Part shown: piece by piece, positions 33,696-41,576 of the stretch
How the letters are laid out: every line of letters begins with the position of its first letter
Position numbering within the stretch: position 1 is the stretch's first letter
From: Streptomyces sp. OfavH-34-F
GTDB taxonomy: Bacteria > Actinomycetota > Actinomycetes > Streptomycetales > Streptomycetaceae
Assembly (NCBI RefSeq): GCF_022347745.1
Contig: NZ_JAKRGC010000001.1
Location: 1-64,000, forward strand
Reading direction: 5' to 3'
DNA length: 64,000 nucleotides
The notes under the pieces: model-generated
What the model was told of the DNA's origin: nothing
Database searches by the model: none
What the model saw: only the letters and a program-made list of their open reading frames with translations
Made by a program: the position numbers and the translations under genes

Positions 33696-34588
33696 TGGGC
33701 GTGTTGATCGCCGGCTTCGCCGCACTGTTCCTTTTCGGCGGGATCGCCTTGTTCGTGGCGGGCGTGCGCGGCACCGAGGTGTCCGCCCGTCCGGTCAAGG
33801 TCAAGCACGAGCTGCCGCCGAAGTCCAGGAGGATGCGGCAGATGCAGATGGGTGGCGCCGCCATCGCCGGCATGCTGACCTGGCTGGTCTCCGGCTGGCT
33901 GCCCTCCGCCCTGCTGGTCGCCGGCGCCGTGTTCTTCCTGCCATGGCTCGTCAACCCCAACAAGGCCGCCAACGAGCAGATCGAACGGCTGGACGCGCTC
34001 GCGCAGTGGACCAAGCGACTGTCCGACCTGGTGCGCACCGGTACCGGCATCGAGGAGTCGATCGCGGTGTCGGTCCGCACCGCACCCCGGCCGATCGAGC
34101 GCGAAGTGGCGGACCTGAACGTGCGCCTTCAGTCGCGGATCCCGACGGGTGACGCGCTGACGGCGTTCGCCCGCGCGATCGGCGACCCGCGGGCCGACCT
34201 CGTCTCCGCAGCGCTGCTGCTGCGCATGAAGGACCGCGGCCCCGGCCTGGCGGACGTCCTGTCCGACCTGGCGGCACGGACCTCCAATGTGGTGCGCCGC
34301 CGGCGCGACGTCGAAGCGGACCGGGCCAAGCACCGCACCACCACCCGCTGGATCTGCGCGATCACCCTGGTGGTGATCGTCGGGTTCTCCTTCAACAAGT
34401 CCTACATCGAGCCGTACGGCACCCCGCTGGGGATGCTCGTGCTGGTCATCTTGATGGCCGCCGTCGTCGCGCTGTTCTGGTGGATGAGCCGCCTGGGGAT
34501 GGACAAGCCCCTGCCCGGCTTCATGGAGTACGACGAGAAGTCCGCCGGTTCGCACACCGACCCGGTCTTCACGGAGGTCGCGCGATGA
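33695..34588 (+). CDS. tadB: TadB-like inner-membrane protein
   Basis: A 297-residue integral membrane protein of the GspF/TadB family. Two transmembrane segments lie near the N-terminus (around 1-25 and 55-90), then a cytoplasmic T2SF domain (LAQWTKRLSDLVRTGTGIEE, FARAIGDPRADLVSAALLLR) and two C-terminal transmembrane helices (WICAITLVVIVGFSF, MLVLVILMAAVVALFWW). It forms the pilus platform with TadC. It overlaps both neighbours. Confidence 0.8.
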   Translation: MGVLIAGFAALFLFGGIALFVAGVRGTEVSARPVKVKHELPPKSRRMRQMQMGGAAIAGMLTWLVSGWLPSALLVAGAVFFLPWLVNPNKAANEQIERLDALAQWTKRLSDLVRTGTGIEESIAVSVRTAPRPIEREVADLNVRLQSRIPTGDALTAFARAIGDPRADLVSAALLLRMKDRGPGLADVLSDLAARTSNVVRRRRDVEADRAKHRTTTRWICAITLVVIVGFSFNKSYIEPYGTPLGMLVLVILMAAVVALFWWMSRLGMDKPLPGFMEYDEKSAGSHTDPVFTEVAR

Positions 34589-35481
34589 ACCAGCTCACCA
34601 TCGCCCTGCTGGCCGGCGCCGGCATCGGCCTGGGCCTGTTCTTCCTGATCCGCGAACTGCTGCCCTCCGGCCCGGCGCTCGGCCCGGCCCTGGAGCGGCT
34701 GCACGGAAGGCCCCAGGCTGCCGTACGTCGCCGCGACGACAAGCGCCCGCTGCTCGAGCGCGTCGGCGACCGGGTCGCGGAGCGGGTACGGGACTGGCCC
34801 GGCGTCAGCGTCCCGACCAAGAACCTCAACCTCGTAGGCGACACGATCGGAGAGTTCTTCGGCAGCAAGGCCCTGCACTTCGTCGTCGGGCTGATCCTGC
34901 CGTCGTTCTTCTCTCTGGTCCTCACCCTGGCCGGCATCGACCTGCCCTTCGTCCTCACCGGACTGGCCGGCATCGCCGCAGGTGTCGGCCTGTGGTTCCT
35001 GCCCGACGCCCAGCTGGCCAAGCGCGCCACCCAGGCCCGCGCGGAAGCATCCCAGGCGGTCATGGCCTACATGGAACTCGCCGCCATGGAGCGGATCTCC
35101 AGCTCCGGCGCCCAGGACACCCTGGAGCGGCCGGCCGAGGTCGGCAACGGCTGGGTCTTCCGCCGGATCCAGGCCGCCCTGGTCCGTGCCCGCCTGGACC
35201 GGGCGCCCGCCTGGGACGGGCTGCGCCACATCGCCGACGAACTCGACGTACCTGCAGCCGGCGACATCGCCGACATCGTGGCCAGCGCCGGCACAGACGG
35301 CGCGGCGATCTACAGCACCTTGCGCAGCCGCGCGGAGTCCCTGGCCGACGAGCAGGCCGCCGCCGAGCAGGCCCGGGCGAACGCAGCCTCCGAGAGCCTG
35401 ATCGTCCCGGTGACCTTGCTCTCCATGATCTTGCTCGTCTTCTTCGGCTTCCCCTCCGTAGTCCGCATCTTCCTCGTCTGA
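34585..35481 (+). CDS. tadC: TadC-like inner-membrane protein
   Basis: A 298-residue partner of TadB, starting at ATG 34585 within the tadB stop. It has an N-terminal transmembrane helix (LTIALLAGAGIGLGLFFL), central membrane segments (LHFVVGLILPSFFSLVLTLA, LTGLAGIAAGVGLWFL), a GspF-like cytoplasmic domain and a C-terminal helix (LIVPVTLLSMILLVFFGF). Length and layout match actinobacterial TadC. Confidence 0.8.
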   Translation: MNQLTIALLAGAGIGLGLFFLIRELLPSGPALGPALERLHGRPQAAVRRRDDKRPLLERVGDRVAERVRDWPGVSVPTKNLNLVGDTIGEFFGSKALHFVVGLILPSFFSLVLTLAGIDLPFVLTGLAGIAAGVGLWFLPDAQLAKRATQARAEASQAVMAYMELAAMERISSSGAQDTLERPAEVGNGWVFRRIQAALVRARLDRAPAWDGLRHIADELDVPAAGDIADIVASAGTDGAAIYSTLRSRAESLADEQAAAEQARANAASESLIVPVTLLSMILLVFFGFPSVVRIFLV

Positions 35482-35507
35482 ACCGCACTCACAAGGAGCA
35501 CCTCACC

Positions 35508-35738
35508 ATGAAGACCTCTCCCGCTCTGCGCATGGCGGTCACCGCGTACACCGCGCTCGCACACGTCCTGTCAGCGGCCGAGCAGAAGTTCGCCGACGCC
35601 CGCGAGGAGGGCGACCGCGGCGACAACAACATCTCCACGATCATGTGGATCGTCGGCATCGTGGCCTTCGCGGCGATAGCCATCGCGGCTTTCAAGGTTC
35701 TCGGCCAGTCCAAGCTCGACGACATGAAGGGCCTGTAA
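35508..35738 (+). CDS. Flp-like pilin
   Basis: A 76-residue pilin-like protein from ATG 35508, after CAAGGAGCACC. A hydrophilic leader of about 40 residues ends in EEGDRGDNN and is followed by one hydrophobic helix (STIMWIVGIVAFAAIAIAAF). Size, helix position and place between tadC and tadE fit the DUF4244/Flp class of major pilins in actinobacteria. No TadV-type prepilin peptidase lies in the cluster, so processing would need a chromosomal enzyme. Confidence 0.75.
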   Translation: MKTSPALRMAVTAYTALAHVLSAAEQKFADAREEGDRGDNNISTIMWIVGIVAFAAIAIAAFKVLGQSKLDDMKGL

Positions 35739-36146
35739 ATGGCTCTTCGGGCTCTCGCCCGTCGTATCCAGCAGCGGTGGCGGGAGGACGACGGTGACGC
35801 GAGTCTGCAGATGCTGATCTGCTTCCCCGCCGCGCTGCTGCTGATCCTCATGGTCGTCGACACCTGCAACGTGTACTTCGCCAAGCAGGCCGCCACCACC
35901 GCGGCGCGGGAGGCCGTTTCCGGTGCCCGCGCCTATGGAAGCGGCACCGAGGACGGAATCGCGCGGGCCGACGCGGTCTTCCGGCGCGTCGGCGGGACGC
36001 TGCGCGGTCCCCGGGTGAGCACGGCGGGTTCCAACGCGGAGCGAGTCGTGTTCACCGTCACCGCCAAGGCGCCGTCCCTGATCGGGCTCAACATCAGCAT
36101 CATCGAACGCGCCACCGGCCCGGTAGAGAGGTGGACCAGCCCGTGA
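35739..36146 (+). CDS. TadE-like minor pilin
   Basis: A 135-residue pseudopilin starting directly after the Flp stop. The N-terminal basic part and DGDASLQMLICFPAALLLIL form the TadE-like segment, in which a Gln stands where Glu is usual. The external part is beta-rich (ERVVFTVTAKAPSLIGLNIS). It overlaps the next gene by GTGA. It probably acts as a minor pilin or initiator. Confidence 0.7.
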   Translation: MALRALARRIQQRWREDDGDASLQMLICFPAALLLILMVVDTCNVYFAKQAATTAAREAVSGARAYGSGTEDGIARADAVFRRVGGTLRGPRVSTAGSNAERVVFTVTAKAPSLIGLNISIIERATGPVERWTSP

Positions 36147-36589
36147 CCAGCAGCCGACGGCAGCCGCGCCGGCCCCTGGGGGGCGACGACCGGGGCAGCA
36201 TCGCCATCGAGTTTGTGATGTGGGTTCCCGCCGCGATCCTGTTCCTCGCGATCGCGTTCGTGGCGGGGCGCATCGTCACGGCCAGCAACGCCGTCGACTC
36301 CTCGGCGGCGGCGGCCGCGCGCGAAGCCTCCATCGCCCGCACCGCCGGTGAGGCGCAGGCCAACGCCCGATCGGCCGCCCAGGTCGCCCTGTCGGACCAG
36401 AAGCTCAAGTGCGCCCGGACCAGCGTCACCGTGGACACTTCCGGCTTCAGCGCTCCGCTGGGCGCCTACGGTGCCGTCACCGTGCGCGTCAGCTGCACCG
36501 TCCAGCTCAACGACCTCGGCTTTTCGATCGGCTCCAAGACCGTCAAGTCCAGCTTCACTTCCGTGATCGACAGGTACAGGCAGCGATGA
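36143..36589 (+). CDS. TadE/TadF-like minor pilin
   Basis: A 148-residue pseudopilin. GTG 36143, overlapping the preceding stop, is preferred to GTG 36131. It has the classical TadE start DDRGSIAIEFVMWVPAAILF with the conserved Glu, a short helix and a beta-rich tail with two Cys (KCARTS, SCTVQLNDLGFSIGS) that could form a disulfide. The stop is overlapped by the next ATG at 36586. Confidence 0.7.
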   Translation: MTSSRRQPRRPLGGDDRGSIAIEFVMWVPAAILFLAIAFVAGRIVTASNAVDSSAAAAAREASIARTAGEAQANARSAAQVALSDQKLKCARTSVTVDTSGFSAPLGAYGAVTVRVSCTVQLNDLGFSIGSKTVKSSFTSVIDRYRQR

Positions 36590-37041
36590 GCAGCACCGAC
36601 TCCACCGCATCCCGCCTCGACTGGTTCCGCGACGACCGCGGCTCGCTGTCGATGTGGTGGCTCCTGATGGTCATCCCGATGTTCATCATGCTCGGCCTGT
36701 CCTTCGACCTCGGCGGGAAGCTCCGCGACATCGAGCGGGCGGACGCGATCGCGGCCGAGGCCGCCCGGGCCGGCGGCCAGGCGATCGACCCCGCCAAGGC
36801 CATCGCCGGCACCGCGGTCGTGCTCGACCCTGCGGCCGCGCAGCGGGCCGCCTACCAATACCTCAACGCCGCCGGCGTCCGCGGCACGGTCACCACCAGC
36901 GGCGACGGCAAGACCATCAACGTCCACGTCACCATCCAGCACAAGACGATCTTCTTGCAGGTCATCGGCCAGTCCTCGCTCCCCGTCGAGGGCCACGCCA
37001 GCGCTGAGCTCCTGCACGGCATCGGCGCCCCGGAGGGATGA
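36586..37041 (+). CDS. TadG-like pilus protein
   Basis: A 151-residue protein: DDRGSLSMWWLLMVIPMFIM is a Tad-type N-terminal anchor, followed by an external mixed domain (IERADAIAAEAARAGGQAID, INVHVTIQHKTIFLQVIG). The first part matches the TadG/putative Flp pilus-assembly family and replaces TadE's Glu with Ser-Met. It overlaps the giant gene that ends the cluster. Confidence 0.7.
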   Translation: MSSTDSTASRLDWFRDDRGSLSMWWLLMVIPMFIMLGLSFDLGGKLRDIERADAIAAEAARAGGQAIDPAKAIAGTAVVLDPAAAQRAAYQYLNAAGVRGTVTTSGDGKTINVHVTIQHKTIFLQVIGQSSLPVEGHASAELLHGIGAPEG

Positions 37042-40000
37042 TCCGCGCCATGACACCGACTCGCCCCCACACCGCCCGGCACCGCCCCCGGGCGGTCGAT
37101 GTCGTCCGCGGCCTGGTCAGCCTGGTGGTCCTCCTGGCCCTCCTGGCAGGGCTGCCTGTACTGCTGTGGGCCCTCACCGGTGTGCTCCTGCCGGACGGCG
37201 TCTCGCCCGGCGAAGTCACCTCCCTGCTGACCAGCCACGAGCTCGGCGCCCCGTTCTTCGCCGTCATCATGGCGATCGGCTGGATCAGCTGGGCCACCTT
37301 CGCCCTCTGCACACTGCTGGAGATTCCGGCCCAGCTACGCGGGCGCCCCACCCTGCGCCTGCCTGCCCTCGGTTTCCAGCAGCGCATGGCCGGCGCCCTG
37401 GTCAGCGGCGTGCTCATCCTCCTGCCCATCGGGACCGCGATGGCGGCGCCGGTCTCCGCCGCACCGGCCGTCACCCACGCTCCGACCGCCGCCACTGCAC
37501 CGGCCACCGTGAAGGCGGCCACCGCCTCTGACACCTCGGCGGCCACCGCCCGCACCGCCGACCAGTACGCGGGCACCTACACCGTCCAGGCCCGCGACAG
37601 CCTGTCGAAGATCGCCCTCAAACAGCTCGGGGACGCCTCCCGATGGCGGGAGATCGCCACGGCCAACGACGGCAAGACCATGGTCGACGGAACGAAGTTC
37701 TCCACCCGCAGCGCCCTCCGGCCGGGCTGGAAGCTGACGATGCCCAGGGACTGGAACCCTGCCAACCGGGAGCACCAGGTCAAGCCGGGCGAGACGCTCT
37801 CCTCCATCGCCGAGACGGAACTCGGCGACGCCAGCAAGTACCCGCAGATCGCCGAGCTCAACGAGGGCCAGCGACAGCCGGACGGCCGGACCCTGAGCGA
37901 CCCGGACAAGATCTACCCGGGCTGGGAACTCCAGCTGCCGCACACCGCCGCCCCGCAACAGGACACCGGGGGAACCGCCGCCCCGGACTCCCCCGCCGCT
38001 GACCAGCAGGACAGTCACTCCGCCGACCAGGAGAAGGACGACGGCCATGCTGGCCAGGAGGCGCAGCACGGGCAGTCCGACCAGGACGCTGGAGCATCCA
38101 CCGGCGCACCCAGCACAGACTCCGGCTCGGAGCGGAGCAGCACGCCGAAGGCCAACCCCACCACGGGCCCGAGGGACACCGCGACACCGGACGCCACGGC
38201 GACCCCCAACCGACTGGAGGCCGCCCGTCCGCAGACCCCGCAGCCCCACACCCCGGCCGAGGACACCAGCAGCGACTCCTCCGTCGCCTCCACCGCCATA
38301 GCCGTCACCAGCCTCTTCGCCGCCGCCGTCCTGGCCGTGCTCGGCGGACGGCGAGCCCTCCAGCAGCGCCGTCGCCGACCGAGGCGCCGCATCCCGCTGC
38401 CGCAGCAGGCCACGGTGCCGGCCGACGTGGAAAAGCAGCTCCGCGTCGCCTCCGACACCAACGGTCTCGGCCTCGTCGACCTCGCGCTGCGCACCCTAGC
38501 GGCCAACTGCGCCAAGACCGGCCAGCCGCTTCCCCAGCTGGACGCCATCCGGGTCACGCCGCGCGGCCTGGAACTGCACCTATCGGCACCAACCCCGGAG
38601 ATCGCCCCGTTCTCCGAGATGGAAGAGAACCCCGACCGGTGGTGGTGCCCCGCCCGCGGCGCGCACCTCCTGGACGCGGAGCAGGCCCGCGACATCACGC
38701 CCCCCTACCCCGCGCTGGTCAGCCTCGGCGAGACCGAGGAGCAGGAACCGGTTCTCGTCAACCTTGAGTCCGTCGGCGCGCTGCGCCTGAGCGGCGCCGA
38801 CGCGGACATCCGCGCCGTCATGCTCGGCATGGCGGTCGAACTGGCCTCCTCCGGCCTGTCCGACGACGCCACGGTCATCCTGGCCGGCCTGGGCGAAGAG
38901 CTCGTCGGTGTCTTCCCCATCCGGGTCGAGCACCAGCGGGACCTGGCTCACGCCCTGCCGGAACTGCGCGCCCACGACGCCCTCCAGCGCGGCGCGCTTG
39001 CCGCCGGCGGCCTGGACAGCCTGGACCAGGCCCGTCTGGTCGAGGACGGCGGCGACACCTGGGTTCCCAAGGTGCTGATCACACCCGCGGGGCCCGCCGG
39101 AGAAGAGGCAGACGCCCTCACCGATCTGCTCTGCTCCCGGCCCCGGACCGCGACCGCCGTCGTCACCGAGGCCGAAGGCGAACTCGAGGTCCCCGGCGCC
39201 TGGACACTCCCGGCCGCACCGGGCACTGCAGTGCAGTTGCCTGGCCTGGACCTCACGGTCACCCTGCAACGCCTCGAGGACGAGGCGTACGACCCGCTGA
39301 TCCAGCTGCTCGCCACGGCAGCCCGCACCGACGATGTCGCCGCGCCGGCTTGGACACACTCCCCTTACGGCACCGCTGTCCAGAACGGCCCGGCGCCGGT
39401 CACCCCGCAGGGCGACTCCGCTCTGGCCCAGGCCACCCCCGAGGTGGCACCCGTCGAAGACGGCCTTCCCGAGGAGGACGGCACACAGCAGACCGGCGAG
39501 CCCCAGGCTGCGCCGGCCGTCCAGGTGGCCGTGAGCCCGGTGAGCTCCTCCTTCATCACGGCGGTTCCCAGCTTCAGTGCGCTGGCCCCGTCGGTCACCG
39601 GCGCCGAGGACGGCTTCTTCGACGGCAACGGCCCGGAACAGCAGCACGGCGGCAGTGACGACGATGAGATCGGCACCGCGCGGGAGCCACGTTCCGAGGA
39701 CCTCTTCGACGAGACGCTTCAGGAAGTCCTCGACGAACGCGACGCCCCGGAGGAGGACGCCGGCGAGTACGAGCAGGGGGAGGACCCCGTGGACGAGGCA
39801 GCCGGATTCGACGAACTCACCGCCGAGCAGCCGGAAGAGGAGGGCTCCGCACTGTCGCCGGCGACACTGGGCAGCTCACCCAACCCGCAGCTTGCTCCCC
39901 CTCCCGCTCCCGTGGAACGTCCGGCCGCCCGGGTCACGGCGGTCACCTCCGGAGTGCTGGCGGCTCTGAACACGCCGCCGGACCCGCCGTCCGCTCCGCA

Positions 40001-40754
40001 GATTCGCGTCCTGGGCCCCGTCGACGTGATCAGCACGCTCGGCAAGGTCGAGAGCAACCGGCGCAATGGGCTGACCGAGATCGCCGCGTGGCTCGCCCTG
40101 CACCCGGGCAAGTCCCGCCACGAGCTCGATGAAGCGATCTGGCCCGGCCAGCGGGTGCGCGCCGACACCCGCAACACCAACATCTCCAAGCTGCGGGCCT
40201 GGCTCGGCCGCGATCCCCTGCTACCGGCCGAGGATCCGTGCGGCGCCTACCTGCCGCCGATCAGCGAGGGCGTGTACGCCTTCAACCACCAAGTCACCAG
40301 TGACTGGCAGCAGTTCCAGGCGTACTACCAGGAGGGGATGCACTCCTCCAACGCCGACGCCGACACGGCCCTGGCCAACGCCCTCTCGCTCGTACGCGGA
40401 AGGCCGTTCAGCGACATCGACCAGAGCAAGTACGCGTGGGCGGAGTACGACATCCAGGAGATGATCTCCGCGACCACGGACGTGGCCCACGAGCTCGCCA
40501 CCCGGCGCCTGGCGGTGCGCGACTACCGCGCGGCGCTCGCCGCAGCCTCCCGCGGCCTGGTCTGCGACCAGATGAGCGAACTGCTGTACCGGGATCTGTT
40601 CACCATCTACAGCGAGACCGGTGACCGTCAGGGGCTGGAACGGACGGCTCACCAGTTGACGCGCATCGCGGTCGAAAGTGGCTGCGACTCCGCCCCCGAG
40701 ACGGTGGCCTTGATCAACGCCTTGATGGACGCGAACCGCATCGCGTCCGCCTGA
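37038..40754 (+). CDS. Giant LysM-BTAD membrane protein
   Basis: A 1238-residue multidomain protein. Three transmembrane segments lie in the first 140 residues (about 24-50, 70-93, 115-135). Next come two LysM domains (about 180-236 and 246-301: YTVQARDSLSKIALKQLGDA, HQVKPGETLSSIAETELGDA), a Ser/Thr/Asp-rich linker and a further transmembrane helix near 425. A large cytoplasmic part ends in a DNA-binding winged helix plus BTAD (about 989-1238: IRVLGPVDVISTLGKV ... SDIDQSKYAWAEYDIQEMIS). LysM binds peptidoglycan and BTAD regulators are transcription activators, so the protein could report wall or pilus state to gene expression. It ends the Tad cluster and overlaps tadG-like by four bases. Confidence 0.8.
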   Translation: MIRAMTPTRPHTARHRPRAVDVVRGLVSLVVLLALLAGLPVLLWALTGVLLPDGVSPGEVTSLLTSHELGAPFFAVIMAIGWISWATFALCTLLEIPAQLRGRPTLRLPALGFQQRMAGALVSGVLILLPIGTAMAAPVSAAPAVTHAPTAATAPATVKAATASDTSAATARTADQYAGTYTVQARDSLSKIALKQLGDASRWREIATANDGKTMVDGTKFSTRSALRPGWKLTMPRDWNPANREHQVKPGETLSSIAETELGDASKYPQIAELNEGQRQPDGRTLSDPDKIYPGWELQLPHTAAPQQDTGGTAAPDSPAADQQDSHSADQEKDDGHAGQEAQHGQSDQDAGASTGAPSTDSGSERSSTPKANPTTGPRDTATPDATATPNRLEAARPQTPQPHTPAEDTSSDSSVASTAIAVTSLFAAAVLAVLGGRRALQQRRRRPRRRIPLPQQATVPADVEKQLRVASDTNGLGLVDLALRTLAANCAKTGQPLPQLDAIRVTPRGLELHLSAPTPEIAPFSEMEENPDRWWCPARGAHLLDAEQARDITPPYPALVSLGETEEQEPVLVNLESVGALRLSGADADIRAVMLGMAVELASSGLSDDATVILAGLGEELVGVFPIRVEHQRDLAHALPELRAHDALQRGALAAGGLDSLDQARLVEDGGDTWVPKVLITPAGPAGEEADALTDLLCSRPRTATAVVTEAEGELEVPGAWTLPAAPGTAVQLPGLDLTVTLQRLEDEAYDPLIQLLATAARTDDVAAPAWTHSPYGTAVQNGPAPVTPQGDSALAQATPEVAPVEDGLPEEDGTQQTGEPQAAPAVQVAVSPVSSSFITAVPSFSALAPSVTGAEDGFFDGNGPEQQHGGSDDDEIGTAREPRSEDLFDETLQEVLDERDAPEEDAGEYEQGEDPVDEAAGFDELTAEQPEEEGSALSPATLGSSPNPQLAPPPAPVERPAARVTAVTSGVLAALNTPPDPPSAPQIRVLGPVDVISTLGKVESNRRNGLTEIAAWLALHPGKSRHELDEAIWPGQRVRADTRNTNISKLRAWLGRDPLLPAEDPCGAYLPPISEGVYAFNHQVTSDWQQFQAYYQEGMHSSNADADTALANALSLVRGRPFSDIDQSKYAWAEYDIQEMISATTDVAHELATRRLAVRDYRAALAAASRGLVCDQMSELLYRDLFTIYSETGDRQGLERTAHQLTRIAVESGCDSAPETVALINALMDANRIASA

Positions 40755-41009
40755 CCAGCACCAGGCCATGTCCGGCCGGCGGCTCGTAGGGGTTCGGTAC
40801 ATCCGTCTCCGCAACGAGCCGCCGTGCCCGGCCGATCGGTGCACTGGAGCGGCGCCTCCCTGTACGTACCGCGGCGGAGCCCACCTTCCACCGCATGGTG
40901 AACCGTGCTGCCGCGCGGGAGGCGAGGCAGGTTCGGCGACCGACGATCCCTAGCCCCTTGGCGTACGACGTGGTGGGACGTCAGCATCCCAGGGAGCCGG
41001 GAGACTGAC

Positions 41010-41546
41010 GTGACACCGCCGCGCCGCGCCAAGGCCAACAGCAGAAACCGCCAGCAGCTTGCCAAAGCCCTGCGGGACGCCGCCGGCTGCACCTATCAGC
41101 AGGCTCTGCAGCGCGTCGAAGAAGCCGCCGTCCGCGGGCTCCTGCCCGCTGTGCTGCACAAAGCCGGCCGCCAGGAAGCGGTGCGCCTGCTGAGCACGCC
41201 GCTCGGCTCCTCTGGTCCGGCACCAGCGCCCGACCGCGACGAGACGGCGCCACGCCGAAGCTCCGTAGTGCCCGGCGCACCGGGGGGGGGATCCGACAAG
41301 ACCATGATCGGGACCGGGTTTGATCACGCGCGGACCCCTGCGGACCCTGACGCCCCGTTCGAGAGCTTGCGCATCCGGGTCCTGGACTTGGATGCGCGAT
41401 CCTCACTGGAAGGACCATGGCGGGACAGCTCCGATTACGTGCCAGTCATCCTCGACGTCCCTCCACCGGGGACGTACGACCCCGGCGTGGGCCTGAGCCC
41501 GGCCGAGCGGGACGAGATCCTGCGCCGGCTGAGCTCGGAGATGTGA
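41010..41546 (+). CDS. Hypothetical plasmid protein
   Basis: A 178-residue protein from GTG 41010. The N-terminal 45 residues are basic and helical (NRQQLAKALRDAAGCTYQQA), a start seen in several Streptomyces plasmid proteins. The middle is Pro/Ser-rich and encoded partly by a run of nine G (41282-41290), a spot prone to slippage or sequencing error. The acidic tail ends SPAERDEILRRLSSEM. It converges on the helicase gene. Function is unknown. Confidence 0.6.
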   Translation: MTPPRRAKANSRNRQQLAKALRDAAGCTYQQALQRVEEAAVRGLLPAVLHKAGRQEAVRLLSTPLGSSGPAPAPDRDETAPRRSSVVPGAPGGGSDKTMIGTGFDHARTPADPDAPFESLRIRVLDLDARSSLEGPWRDSSDYVPVILDVPPPGTYDPGVGLSPAERDEILRRLSSEM

Positions 41547-41576
41547 CTTCCGGGCGCCTCGCACGGCCCGTCGGCG

